This document shows, in pieces, positions 8,719-17,940 of a stretch of 64,000 bases of DNA. Every line of letters starts with the position of its first letter. The stretch's first letter is position 1. The DNA is taken from contig NZ_MWLK01000008.1 in assembly GCF_002198715.1 (NCBI RefSeq), positions 1 through 64,000 of the forward strand. Reading direction: 5' to 3'. The DNA comes from Rhodomicrobium sp. R_RK_3 (lineage in GTDB: Bacteria; Pseudomonadota; Alphaproteobacteria; Rhizobiales; Rhodomicrobiaceae). The notes beneath the pieces are model-generated. The model did no database searches and was not told the origin of the DNA. It saw only the letters and a program-made list of their open reading frames with translations. Made by a program: the position numbers and the translations under genes.

Positions 8719-9531
8719 ATGCAAAACCCCAATCGGGCCGCCATTGCGCCCGAGGCCGTCCGCTCGCTCGATCAGCTCGTCTCGATGTGGGAGGTCATCG
8801 TCGCCGATCGCGGCGATGCCGACCTTCGCGCCTTGCCCGGTTTTACCGTCCGCTGGGCCGACAACCGCTTTGGCTTCTGGAATACCCTGGTCTTCACCGA
8901 AATGAATGCCGACCGCAAACGCGCGGCGGCAATTCTCGCGGAGGCGTCCGCCTATATGCGGGGCAAGCGCCAGTCCGGTTTGATCTGGGTCTGCCAGGAA
9001 TATCTGACGCCGCCCGCTCTGGAGGAGCTGCCGGCCATTGCCGCCGAGGCGGGGCTGGCTTATGCGCTGACCTGCCACGGCATGGAAGGCGACTTCCTGC
9101 CCATCCCGGAGCCGTCTCACGCCGAGCTCAGCTTCGTGCGGGCCAGCACCGAGAACCTCATGCGGGCCTATGGCGAGATCAATGCCGCAGGCTATGGCTG
9201 GGGACCGGACGTCGGGCATGAGGGCCTCGGAAACTCGCCCCTGTGGAAGGACCGGATGCAGTCCTGGCTCGGGCTGGCGGACGGCGTGCCGGTCTCGGCG
9301 GCGGCCACGATCGCCAATCAGGGCTGCCTCTTCGTGGCGCTGGTCGCGACCGCGCCGGCCGAGCAGAGAAAGGGCTATGGCGAGGCGACGACCCGCAAGG
9401 CGCTCTACGAAGGGTTCAGAGCGACCGGGCTGACCCGCGCCGTGCTCCACGCGACCGATGCCGGGATGCCCGTCTACCGCCGTATCGGCTTCCAAAAGGT
9501 CGCGACCTTTCAATGCTTTGGCCTGGCGTAG
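8719..9531 (+). CDS. GNAT-family N-acetyltransferase
   Basis: 270 residues. The C-terminal half contains the GNAT acetyl-CoA-binding signature: LFVALVATAPAEQRKGYGEA (Q/R-x-x-G-x-G type loop), then LHATDAGMPVYRRIGFQ, the usual closing motif with the Tyr and GF pair. The N-terminal half (about 1-150) is a weaker, possibly degenerate acetyltransferase-like or substrate-recognition domain. The start at 8719 follows AGAGAGTTCACC; the frame runs open to 8632, but that region gives no family-like sequence. Substrate unknown. It lies between the regulator pair and a LysE-type exporter. Confidence 0.8.
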   Translation: MQNPNRAAIAPEAVRSLDQLVSMWEVIVADRGDADLRALPGFTVRWADNRFGFWNTLVFTEMNADRKRAAAILAEASAYMRGKRQSGLIWVCQEYLTPPALEELPAIAAEAGLAYALTCHGMEGDFLPIPEPSHAELSFVRASTENLMRAYGEINAAGYGWGPDVGHEGLGNSPLWKDRMQSWLGLADGVPVSAAATIANQGCLFVALVATAPAEQRKGYGEATTRKALYEGFRATGLTRAVLHATDAGMPVYRRIGFQKVATFQCFGLA

Positions 9532-9582
9532 CGCGCTAGCGCAAACAAGACGAGGCTCGAAGACAATGCATCCTGATCACGG

Positions 9583-10209
9583 ATGGCTCTGATGGATGCG
9601 AGAGCCGTGCCCGTTCTGCTGGCGGTATCGATCACGCCCGGCCTCTGCATGATGCTGGCCTTGACGCTGGGGGCGACGATCGGCGTGCGCCGCGCCATGT
9701 GGATGATGATCGGCGAATTGATCGGCCTCGGGCTCGTGAGCGTGCTGTCGCTCACGGGCGTCGCCGCGATCATGATGGGCCATTCCGATGTCTACGCCAT
9801 CGGCAAGGCGGCCGGCGGACTCTACCTGCTCTATATCGGCGTCCAGATCGCGCGGACCGATTTTCAGGTGCTTGCCGGGATCTCGAAGGCGGATCCTACC
9901 AGCGCCGGCGCCGCCGCCGCCGCGCTCGTGACGCGGGGCTTCCTCGTGGCCATCGGCAACCCGAAATCCTGGCTGTTCTACGCCGCGCTGCTGCCGCCAT
10001 TCATCCGGCCCGACAGGCCGCTGCTGCCGCAGGTGGCTTGGCTGGTGTCGCTCTTGCTGCTCATCGAATTCCTGTCGCTGATGCTCTATGCGGGCGGCGG
10101 GCGAGCGGCAAGAACAATGCTGCAAAGCGAAGTGTTGGCGCGGGCGTTTTTCTTCATCGCCGGCGCGATCATCTTCGGCTTTGGCATCCAGATCCTTCTC
10201 GAAGCTTAG
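9583..10209 (+). CDS. LysE/RhtB-family amino-acid or metabolite exporter
   Basis: A 208-residue hydrophobic protein with five to six predicted membrane segments (about 7-30, 38-60, 68-90, 115-140, 148-172, 185-205). The N-terminal SITPGLCMMLALTLGATIG and the central GFLVAIGNPKSWLFYAALLP match the conserved PG and NPK motifs of LysE/RhtB translocators. These export amino acids such as lysine, homoserine or threonine by proton exchange. The start could be 9583 or the second ATG four codons on (9592). Substrate cannot be read from sequence. Confidence 0.87.
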   Translation: MALMDARAVPVLLAVSITPGLCMMLALTLGATIGVRRAMWMMIGELIGLGLVSVLSLTGVAAIMMGHSDVYAIGKAAGGLYLLYIGVQIARTDFQVLAGISKADPTSAGAAAAALVTRGFLVAIGNPKSWLFYAALLPPFIRPDRPLLPQVAWLVSLLLLIEFLSLMLYAGGGRAARTMLQSEVLARAFFFIAGAIIFGFGIQILLEA

Positions 10210-10586
10210 GTTTACCGCCCGCAAGGCGGCAGGGTTGGAGCGGATCGGCGGACATAGTCCCCGGCCATTTGACGGCGGGCGCGGGGCGGCCGATCAAGCG
10301 GCCCAATCGCACATATTGGCGCATGCGCCGTTCGCCTGTGGACCTGCGTCGTTTCTGCCACGCCCGGCGCATCGGCCCCGCTTGCGGCCCGCGCCCGCAA
10401 ATCCCTTGCTGGACAGGCCCCGAATCGCCGGCGAGCGGCCTGAGCGGGCCGTGCCTTCCGGCTGTCTGCCTTCGCCCTCGGCGCCTGAAACACCTTGCGG
10501 GGGCTTGGCAAAGCGTCCGGGTTTGTTAATCTCCAGCCCGGCAGGCGCGGCCGCGCCGTTCGCCGCAATTTTCCGCAGAGGTTTCG
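10210..10586. other. Intergenic region without recognised gene
   Basis: 377 bases between the LysE-type gene and the Pcm-like gene. It holds two short GC hairpins, CCGCC-CGCAA-GGCGG at 10215-10229 and the palindrome GGCGCGGCCGCGCC near 10543, and the AGAGG ribosome-binding site of the downstream gene. Short open frames here have no family-like content. The promoter of the Pcm-like gene is presumably in this stretch, but I could not pin it down. Confidence 0.5.
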
Positions 10587-11258
10587 ATGACCAGTTTCAA
10601 GGCTGAGAGGGACACCATGATCGAGTCCCAGATCCGGCCCAATGCGGTGACGGATCCCGAACTGCTGAAGGCGTTGGCCGAGACGCCGCGCGAAATCTTC
10701 GTGCCGCCGTCGCTGCGCAGCCTCGCCTATATGGACGCGCCCTTGCGCGTCGAGGCGGCGCGGGACGGCAATCCGGCTCGCTATCTTTTGGCGCCGATGG
10801 TGTTCGCAAAGCTGGCCCAGATCGCCAGGGTGCGCAGGACCGAGCGCGTGCTCGATGTCGGCCCCGCGACCGGCTATTCGACGGCCATTCTGGCAAGGCT
10901 CGCCAAGTCGGTCGTGGCGCTCGAATGCGACGCCGGACTGGCGGCGCTGGCCAAGGACGCGCTGGCTGCTCAAGGCGTCCAGAATGCAGAGCTGGCGATA
11001 GGGCCGCTCAACCTCGGCGTGCCGGAGCGGGCGCCCTACGACGTGATCTTCATGAACGGCCGCTTGGCTTGCGCGCCGGACAAGCTTCTCGATCAACTCG
11101 CGCCCGGCGGACGGCTCATCGCCGTTACCGGCAGCGAAACATCGGCCAAGGCGCGCATCTTCGCCAATGTTGATTCGTCTGTGCAGGAGACAATCGAGTT
11201 CGACGCCAACGCAGATTTGCTGCCTGGTTTCGAATCGCGCAAGATCTTCGCATTTTGA
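10587..11258 (+). CDS. Protein-L-isoaspartate O-methyltransferase-like protein (tolC-linked, probably non-canonical)
   Basis: 223 residues with the PIMT/Pcm fold: an N-terminal RDTMIESQIRPNAVTD...LLKALAETPREIFVPP and SAM-binding motif I at about 88-102 (VLDVGPATGYSTAIL). True Pcm enzymes repair isoaspartyl residues and carry a Gly-x-x-x-Ser substrate motif of the QTIS-P type; here that position reads ARYLLAPMVFAKL, so the key Ser/Thr stretch is missing. The gene sits directly upstream of tolC and popZ, a linkage seen in many alphaproteobacteria. It is therefore a methyltransferase homologue whose substrate is uncertain. Confidence 0.8.
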   Translation: MTSFKAERDTMIESQIRPNAVTDPELLKALAETPREIFVPPSLRSLAYMDAPLRVEAARDGNPARYLLAPMVFAKLAQIARVRRTERVLDVGPATGYSTAILARLAKSVVALECDAGLAALAKDALAAQGVQNAELAIGPLNLGVPERAPYDVIFMNGRLACAPDKLLDQLAPGGRLIAVTGSETSAKARIFANVDSSVQETIEFDANADLLPGFESRKIFAF

Positions 11259-11450
11259 CAATCTTGAGTTGTAACAGCGGCAAAAAGGCAACGAAGCTGG
11301 AAAAAGCTCCAGTCATACCGGGCTTTCAACGGCTTTCGCCTTCCCCCTGGCCAGATGGGGCTCTATTTCTTCGTTAAGTCAGGGCGGGCGAAGATTCGGG
11401 GTGCCCCTGTTGGCATTTTTTAACAAGTGCTCAGAAGGGAACGGACAGGG

Positions 11451-12980
11451 ATGCGTTGCAGACCTGAAGGGAAACCAAGCGCTTTGCGTGCGATTCTAAG
11501 ACGCTACGCGGGCAAGACGCTTATAGTTTCAGCATTTATGATGGGGCTTTCCGGCAGCGCAGCGCATAGCGAGAGCCTGCTCGAGGCATTGTCGTCGGCA
11601 TATCTGTACAATCCGACGCTCAAGGCGGCGCGTGCCCAGTTGCGCGCGACGGATGAGGAGGTGCCACGGGCGATCTCGGGCTTTCGCCCCACGGTCAGCG
11701 GCCAGGTCCTACAGACCTACCAGCACATCGAGACCAACCCCTCCGCTCCCGGCATCGAGGGGGACACGGACCCGCGCGAATATTCCGTCACGCTGAACCA
11801 GCCGCTGTTCCGCGGCTTCCGGACCATCAACGCCGTGAAGGGCGCCGAAGCCCTGGTCGAAGCCGGTCGTGAGGATCTGCGCTCGTCCGAGCAGCAGGTG
11901 CTGTTCAATTCGATCACGGCCTATGTGGACGTCGTGCGCGACACCGCCGTGCTGGAGTTGCGGCAGAATAATTTGCGCGTGCTTAGCGAACAGTTAAGGG
12001 CGGCGCAGGACCGGTTCGAGGTCGGCGAGGTGACCAAGACCGACGTGGCGCAGGCGCGTGCCCGCACCAGCGGCGCGACCTCGGACATCAGCGCGGCCCG
12101 CGCCAATCTTCAGGCCAGCCGCGCCACCTACGCCCAGCTCATCGGCAATGCGCCGCGCACGCTGCGCGACCCGGGACCCTCCCGCGTGACGCCACGGTCG
12201 ATGGAGGAAGCTCTGCAGATCGGCGAAGGCGAGAATCCGACGATTCTCTCGACGCTGTTCCGTGAGCGCGCCCAGGACCACGCCATCAAGCAGGTGAAGG
12301 GCGAGCTGTTGCCGTCTGCCGATCTCCAGGTCAATTACACCATGCTGAACGGCGAGACCGGCGTCGGCGTCAAGCGCGAGGACATCACCACGGTGACGGG
12401 CGTGCTGACGGTGCCGATCTACCAGGCCGGTGAAGTCTCGGCCCGCATCCGTCAGAACATCGAGACGCGCTCGCAATTGCGGCACCAGATCGACGAGGCC
12501 CGCGAGGCGGTCCGCGCCAACATCATTTCGGCATGGGGCGTGCTGGTATCGGCCAGGGCGCAGATCATCTCCGATCAGGCCCAGGTGGATGCGAACCAGA
12601 TCGCGCTCGCCGGCGTGAAAGAGGAAGAGAAGGTCGGTCAGCGCACCGTTCTCGACGTGTTGAACGCCGAGCAGGAATTGCTGAACTCGCAGGTCAATCT
12701 CGTGACCTCGCGCCGCGATCTGGCTGTCGCCTCCTACGCGCTGCTGGCCTCGATCGGGCGGCTTTCGATCAACACGCTGTCGCTGCCGGTGGAACAGTAC
12801 GATCCGACGAAACATTACCGCAATGTGAAGTGGAAGTGGATCGGCTGGTCGACCTCGGTCGAGGAAAGTGAAGCCGGGCCGGCAGTGGCTCCGGTCACCG
12901 CGACCGGACGCACGCCGGGCCAGCCTTCCGGCGACGGGCCTGCCTATACCGGCTCGTTCCGCGATTTCTTCGCCCAGTAG
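11451..12980 (+). CDS. tolC: TolC-family outer-membrane efflux channel
   Basis: 509 residues. TolC trimers form the outer-membrane beta-barrel and periplasmic tunnel used by tripartite efflux pumps and type I secretion. An N-terminal signal peptide (hydrophobic core about 22-36, likely cleavage near SAAHSES) precedes two OEP repeats. The first starts LLEALSSAYLYNPTLKAARA and contains VTLNQPLFRGFRTINAVKGA. The second has GVLTVPIYQAGEVSARIRQN and GQRTVLDVLNAEQELLNSQV. The C-terminal extension of about 60 residues is Pro/Gly-rich. The start at 11451 is chosen over a GTG at 11427 because GGACAGGG precedes it. The gap from the Pcm-like gene (192 bases) can hold its own promoter. Confidence 0.93.
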   Translation: MRCRPEGKPSALRAILRRYAGKTLIVSAFMMGLSGSAAHSESLLEALSSAYLYNPTLKAARAQLRATDEEVPRAISGFRPTVSGQVLQTYQHIETNPSAPGIEGDTDPREYSVTLNQPLFRGFRTINAVKGAEALVEAGREDLRSSEQQVLFNSITAYVDVVRDTAVLELRQNNLRVLSEQLRAAQDRFEVGEVTKTDVAQARARTSGATSDISAARANLQASRATYAQLIGNAPRTLRDPGPSRVTPRSMEEALQIGEGENPTILSTLFRERAQDHAIKQVKGELLPSADLQVNYTMLNGETGVGVKREDITTVTGVLTVPIYQAGEVSARIRQNIETRSQLRHQIDEAREAVRANIISAWGVLVSARAQIISDQAQVDANQIALAGVKEEEKVGQRTVLDVLNAEQELLNSQVNLVTSRRDLAVASYALLASIGRLSINTLSLPVEQYDPTKHYRNVKWKWIGWSTSVEESEAGPAVAPVTATGRTPGQPSGDGPAYTGSFRDFFAQ

Positions 12981-13142
12981 TTGAGTGTAGCAGCCGAGTC
13001 GCACATAATAAGGGAGAGCAGAGCTGCGCAAGATCGTGTGGCTGGCTGACTTGATCGGAAATCGGTTGCTCGTGCGTGGACGGAGACCAGCCCGGCGGAT
13101 CGCCGGCTAGCTTATGTCGCTACGCGAGCGGCGGAGGAATGG

Positions 13143-14768
13143 ATGCGAAAGCCAGAGCAGTCACCCGAGCCCTCCATCGAGGAGATCTTGGCGTCGATCC
13201 GCAAGATCATCGCGGATGATGGCGGACAGGCGCAGCCGGTCGCGCAGCCGAGGCCCATCTATGCCAGCAGCGGCCCGAACGTGACGCAGCATCCGTTCCC
13301 CTCGCACGACCGCCAGCCGCGCGAGCGCGACCCTTACGAAGCCGAGCCCGTCGAGTTCCAGGCCGATGACGAGATCCTCGAGCTGACCGAGGATTTCATG
13401 CTCGAGGAGGAAGCCGGGGCGGCGAGCGGCGCGGATTATGCCGAGCCGGCCGGACCGCAGGCGGCGGCGCAGCATCAGGAGCGCTATGCCGGCGCGGCGC
13501 CTTCGCTGGCCGAAGAGCTGAGCATGGGGGCGGGGCTTGAATCGGTCCTGTCCAATGTCGTCGCCGAAGTGAACCGCCTCTCCTCTGCCAAATCGGCCGA
13601 GGCGCCGCCGGGACCCGGTCCCGGCCCGGATTGGCCCGAGCCGGTGGCCAAGGCCCCTCGTGCCGTTCCTCCCGCGCCGCGCCTGCCCGCCCGCGACGAT
13701 GCCGACGCCCAGAATCCGGGGCCTGCCCATGCCAGGGGCACCGCGAACGCCGCCGAGCGGTCCGGTCCGCGTCCGGTCTGGTCCGCCCGCCGGCTCGAAG
13801 GCGATGCCCCGCCGCCGCGCGCCCGCAGCACCCAATTCCGCACCGAAAAGCCCGCCGCCGTGCCGCCGCCCCCCGCCGAGGACCAGGCCGTCTCCGGCCG
13901 CGACAATTGGGCGGACGGCGTGCAGATGCCGGTGCCCGCCTCCGGTCCCGCCGCGCCCTTCCCGCAATCGCCGCGCGAGGAGCCGGAACCCGAGCTGCCG
14001 GTCCCGTCCGATGCCGCGCCCCAGGCCGACATCGAGAAGGAAAAGAGCTTCGTCGGCGACATGCTGACCAAGGTCTTCGGCGCCACCGCCAAGAAGACCG
14101 AGGAAGCGCCCCCCGTGGAAACGTCCGGTCCGCAGGCCAAGGCCGAGGAACTGGCACGCACCACCATCGCCGATTTCGCGGCGGACAAATTGCGCGCGCC
14201 GACGCTCGGCGAAGCGCTGCATGCGGATAAGCCGTTCATGGACGCGATCACCAATTCGCTCGCCCACGCCCTGGCGGAGAACGAGGCCGCGCATAGCGAG
14301 CCTCTCCCGGACGACCTGCCAGAGGCGCTGCTGCCGCCCGACGCGGATCTGGCGCATTTCGCCTCGCCGATGAACGAGCCCGCCCTGCGCGCCGTGACCG
14401 CGCCGCCGCCCAAGCCGCGGCTGCACAAGGCCGAGCCGGTGATCGAGCCCGAGGAATTGCCCCGCGACGAATTCGACGAGCCCGCCCCTTTGGAGGCGGC
14501 GATGTTCGTCCATCCCCGCGACGAGGGCCTATCGCGGTCCGTGGCTGTTCGCCAGCCGGCGGGCGCGCCCGTCGAGGCCAAGCCGGCGATCGCGCTGGCG
14601 CTGGCGGGCGGCCTGGAAGAGAGCATCAAGGAAATGGTCAAGCCCTTGATCGTCGAATGGCTGAACGAGAACCTGCCGCGCATCGTCGAAAAGGCGGTAC
14701 GCGAAGAGCTGGCAGGGCATCTGAGCCTGCCCAATGGCGCCTCGGGCGAGCGCGGGCCGCGCCGCTAA
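13143..14768 (+). CDS. popZ: Polar organizing protein PopZ (DUF2497), unusually long
   Basis: 541 residues. PopZ self-assembles at the cell pole and anchors centromere-ParB and cell-cycle regulators. The two conserved ends are present: the short N-terminal partner-binding helix (SIEEILASIRKIIADD, about 11-26) and the C-terminal helices that oligomerise (LEESIKEMVKPLIVEWLNEN ... IVEKAVREEL, about 490-530). Between them lies a very long, disordered, Pro/Glu/Asp/Ala-rich region (about 30-480) that keeps the protein soluble or condensate-forming; Caulobacter PopZ is only about 177 residues. A strong GGAGGAAT site precedes the ATG. Position between tolC and valS matches the alphaproteobacterial gene order. 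Confidence 0.9.
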   Translation: MRKPEQSPEPSIEEILASIRKIIADDGGQAQPVAQPRPIYASSGPNVTQHPFPSHDRQPRERDPYEAEPVEFQADDEILELTEDFMLEEEAGAASGADYAEPAGPQAAAQHQERYAGAAPSLAEELSMGAGLESVLSNVVAEVNRLSSAKSAEAPPGPGPGPDWPEPVAKAPRAVPPAPRLPARDDADAQNPGPAHARGTANAAERSGPRPVWSARRLEGDAPPPRARSTQFRTEKPAAVPPPPAEDQAVSGRDNWADGVQMPVPASGPAAPFPQSPREEPEPELPVPSDAAPQADIEKEKSFVGDMLTKVFGATAKKTEEAPPVETSGPQAKAEELARTTIADFAADKLRAPTLGEALHADKPFMDAITNSLAHALAENEAAHSEPLPDDLPEALLPPDADLAHFASPMNEPALRAVTAPPPKPRLHKAEPVIEPEELPRDEFDEPAPLEAAMFVHPRDEGLSRSVAVRQPAGAPVEAKPAIALALAGGLEESIKEMVKPLIVEWLNENLPRIVEKAVREELAGHLSLPNGASGERGPRR

Positions 14769-14924
14769 TCCGCATCGGTGCCTGTAAATCTCCGGCAGCG
14801 GGTTGACGCTCGAACGCTCTGGCGCTTAAGTGCTCACATCGTGCGGGACAGGCATTTCTCTCGGTCAATGCGGCCGGAGACAGCACCCGTCAGCACAAAA
14901 TCTCCTTTTGATTGCTTAATCATC

Positions 14925-17606
14925 ATGCTCGAGAAACATTACAGCCCGTCCGACATCGAAAGCCGGATCTACCAGCAGTGGGACGACGCCGGGACCTTCC
15001 GCGGCGGCCGCAAGAACGCCGACGGCACGCCCGCCGAGCCGTTCAGCATCGTCATCCCGCCGCCGAACGTCACCGGCTCGCTGCATATGGGCCACGCGCT
15101 CAACAATACGTTGCAGGACGTGCTGGTCCGTTTCGAGCGGATGCGCGGCAAGGATGTGCTCTGGCAGCCGGGCACGGACCATGCGGGCATCGCCACGCAG
15201 TCGGTGGTGGAGCGGCAATTGATGGAGCGCCAGCTCCCGGACCGCCGCGCCATGGGCCGCGCGGCCTTCGTCGAGCGCGTCTGGCAGTGGAAGGAAGAAT
15301 CGGGCGGCACCATCACCGGGCAGTTGAAGCGCCTCGGCGCCTCCTGCGACTGGTCGCGCGAGCGTTTCACCATGGATGAGGGCCTGTCGCGGGCCGTCAC
15401 CAAGGTCTTCGTCGATCTCTACCGCCAGGGGTTGATCTACAAGGACAAGCGGCTGGTCAATTGGGACACCAAGCTGCTGACCGCGATCTCCGATCTCGAA
15501 GTGCAGTCGGTCGAGACCAAGGGTCATCTCTGGTATTTCCGCTATCCGATCAAGAACCCCGGCAAGCTGAAGCAAAAGTTCATCGTGGTCGCCACGACGC
15601 GCCCCGAAACGATGCTGGGCGACACCGCCGTCGCCGTGCATCCGGACGACAAGCGCTGGACGAAATATATCGGCAAGATGGTCGAGCTGCCGCTGACCGG
15701 CCGCGAGATCCCGATCATCGCCGATGAATATGCCGATCCCGAGCAGGGTTCTGGCGCGGTCAAGATCACGCCCGCGCATGACGAGAACGATTTTGAGGTC
15801 GGCCGCCGCCACGACCTGCCGCTGATCAACATCTTCGACCAGCATGGCGCGATGAACGAGAACGTGCCCGAAGCCTATCGCGGCATGGACCGGTTCGACG
15901 CGCGGGTGCGCATCGTCGCCGATCTAGAGGCGCTGGACCTTGTCGAGAAGATCGAGCCGCATCTGCTGAAAGTGCCTAAAGGCGATCGCTCGGACAGCAT
16001 CATCGAGCCCTGGCTGACCGACCAATGGTATGTCGACGCCAAGACGCTGGCCGGTCCCGCCATCCAGGCGGTCGAGGACGGCCGCACCGTCTTCGTGCCG
16101 AAAAACTGGGAAAAGACCTATTTCGAATGGATGCGCAACATCAAGCCCTGGACGATTTCGCGCCAGCTCTGGTGGGGCCATCAGATCCCGGCCTGGTACG
16201 GCCCGGACGGCGAGATTTTCGTTGCGTTCAACGAGGCCGAAGCCCAGGCGCTGGCCGAGGCGCATTACGGCAAGCCGGCCGAGCTGCGCCGCGACGAGGA
16301 CGTGCTCGACACCTGGTTCTCCTCTGGCCTGTGGGCATTCTCCACGCTCGGCTGGCCCGACGAAACGCCGGAACTCGCGCGCTATTACCCGACTTCGGTG
16401 CTGGTCACCGGCTTCGACATCATCTTCTTCTGGGTCGCCCGGATGATGATGCTGGGGCTGCATTTCATGCATGAGGTGCCGTTCCACACGGTCTATATCC
16501 ACGCCCTCGTCCGCGACGAGAAGGGCCAGAAGATGTCGAAGTCGAAGGGGAACGTCATGAACCCCCTCGACCTCATCGACGAATATGGCGCCGACGCGCT
16601 GCGCTTCACCCTGGCCGCCATGGCCGCGCAGGGCCGCGACATCAAGCTGTCGGCGAACCGCGTCGAGGGCTACCGCAATTTTGCGACCAAGATCTGGAAC
16701 GCCGCCCGCTTCGGCGAGATGAACGGCTGCAAGAGCGTTGCGGATTTCGATCCGTCCTCCGCCAAGGAAACCATCAACCGCTGGATCGCCGGCGAGGCGC
16801 AGCGCGCGTCGGCGGCCGTTACCGAGGCCATCGAGCAGCAGCGCTTCAACGATGCGGCCAACGCGGCCTATCAGTTCGTCTGGCACACATTCTGCGATTG
16901 GTATGTGGAGCTGGCCAAGCCGATCCTGACCGGTGCCAGCGAGACCGCCAGGGCCGAGACCCAGGCCATGTTCGCCTGGACCTTCGACCGCATCCTGGCG
17001 CTGCTGCATCCGTTCATGCCCTTCATCACCGAAGAGCTGTGGCAGCGCACCGGCGAGGCGGTCGGCGGCCGCGACAGCATGCTGATCGTCGCGCCCTGGC
17101 CTGAGCTTTCCAGCCTCGAGGACAAGGCGGCCGACGCCGAGATCGCTTGGGTGATCGAATTCGTCTCCGAAGTCCGCTCGGTGCGCTCGGAAATGAATGT
17201 GCCGCCCGCCGCGCAGGTCCCGCTGGTGATTTCCGGCGCCGGCGACGCCGTCAAGGCCCGCGCCGAACGCCATCGCGACACGCTGGCCCGGCTCGCCCGC
17301 CTCTCCGCCATGCGATTCGAGGCCGCCCCGCCCAAGGGCGCCGTGCAGATCGTCATGAAGGACGCGGTGCTGGCTTTGCCGCTCGCCGACATTATCGACC
17401 TCGCCGCCGAAACCGACCGGCTGCGGCGCGAAATCGACCGGGTGAAGGGCGAGATCGCCAAGCTCGATCAGAAGCTTTCGGACGAGAAATTCACCGCGCG
17501 GGCACCGGACCATGTGGTCGAGGAGAATCGCGAGCGGCTGGCCAATGCCGCCGCTGCCGAAAAGCGCCTTCACGATGCTTTGAAGCGCCTCGAGGCGGCG
17601 GCGTAA
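14925..17606 (+). CDS. valS: Valyl-tRNA synthetase
   Basis: 893 residues, class I aminoacyl-tRNA synthetase charging tRNA-Val. The HIGH-type motif HMGH is at about 54-57 in NVTGSLHMGHALNNT and KMSKS is at 536-540. The editing (CP1) domain lies between them, with TTRPETMLGDTAVAVHP. The anticodon-binding domain and the C-terminal coiled-coil arm (AETDRLRREIDRVKGEIAKL, about 820-885) complete the usual architecture. The frame is open upstream to 14778, but the protein family begins at LEKHYSPSDIE, so ATG 14925 is chosen. Confidence 0.96.
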   Translation: MLEKHYSPSDIESRIYQQWDDAGTFRGGRKNADGTPAEPFSIVIPPPNVTGSLHMGHALNNTLQDVLVRFERMRGKDVLWQPGTDHAGIATQSVVERQLMERQLPDRRAMGRAAFVERVWQWKEESGGTITGQLKRLGASCDWSRERFTMDEGLSRAVTKVFVDLYRQGLIYKDKRLVNWDTKLLTAISDLEVQSVETKGHLWYFRYPIKNPGKLKQKFIVVATTRPETMLGDTAVAVHPDDKRWTKYIGKMVELPLTGREIPIIADEYADPEQGSGAVKITPAHDENDFEVGRRHDLPLINIFDQHGAMNENVPEAYRGMDRFDARVRIVADLEALDLVEKIEPHLLKVPKGDRSDSIIEPWLTDQWYVDAKTLAGPAIQAVEDGRTVFVPKNWEKTYFEWMRNIKPWTISRQLWWGHQIPAWYGPDGEIFVAFNEAEAQALAEAHYGKPAELRRDEDVLDTWFSSGLWAFSTLGWPDETPELARYYPTSVLVTGFDIIFFWVARMMMLGLHFMHEVPFHTVYIHALVRDEKGQKMSKSKGNVMNPLDLIDEYGADALRFTLAAMAAQGRDIKLSANRVEGYRNFATKIWNAARFGEMNGCKSVADFDPSSAKETINRWIAGEAQRASAAVTEAIEQQRFNDAANAAYQFVWHTFCDWYVELAKPILTGASETARAETQAMFAWTFDRILALLHPFMPFITEELWQRTGEAVGGRDSMLIVAPWPELSSLEDKAADAEIAWVIEFVSEVRSVRSEMNVPPAAQVPLVISGAGDAVKARAERHRDTLARLARLSAMRFEAAPPKGAVQIVMKDAVLALPLADIIDLAAETDRLRREIDRVKGEIAKLDQKLSDEKFTARAPDHVVEENRERLANAAAAEKRLHDALKRLEAAA

Positions 17607-17940
17607 GTGGCTTGTACGCCACAGATGCCAAAAGATTTAGCGGGATGACGTCGGCTTTGCGCGTTATCTGTCCAGGCCATACCAGAGTTTGAATGCCGCT
17701 GTTGCCTGGACGCAACGTACTGCGGCATTCCTGCCTCCTTTACGCCATAAAACTTTTCGACCATGCAATCATCGATTGGATGCATGGCGTAGTTGCATGG
17801 CCTTGGGCTGAAAACCATTTAAACCAAAGACATATTCGGCATTCTGTAAGCGTTGCCAAGTTTCTCATCGCAGAAGAAACACGCGGTCTGTGGCGTACGC
17901 TACGGTTGAGCAAAGCCCCTTGGGCGGATTAGAGTTCACG
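17607..17940. other. valS-ilvD intergenic region with repeated TGCATGG boxes
   Basis: 334 bases. It contains CCATGCA (17761-17767) facing TGCATGG (17781-17787), and a second TGCATGG directly repeated at 17794-17800. An operator-like array of this kind upstream of ilvD suggests regulated expression (inference). Short open frames on both strands (17570-17818 minus, 17693-17932 plus) show no recognisable protein. Confidence 0.45.

Noticed and set aside
13161-14513. 450-codon minus-strand frame opposite popZ
   Set aside because: Gly/Arg-rich shadow of a low-complexity gene; PopZ has conserved termini on the plus strand.
17041-17606. Coiled-coil C-terminal region of valS considered as a separate protein
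   Set aside because: In frame with the synthetase and matching the usual ValS C-terminal arm.
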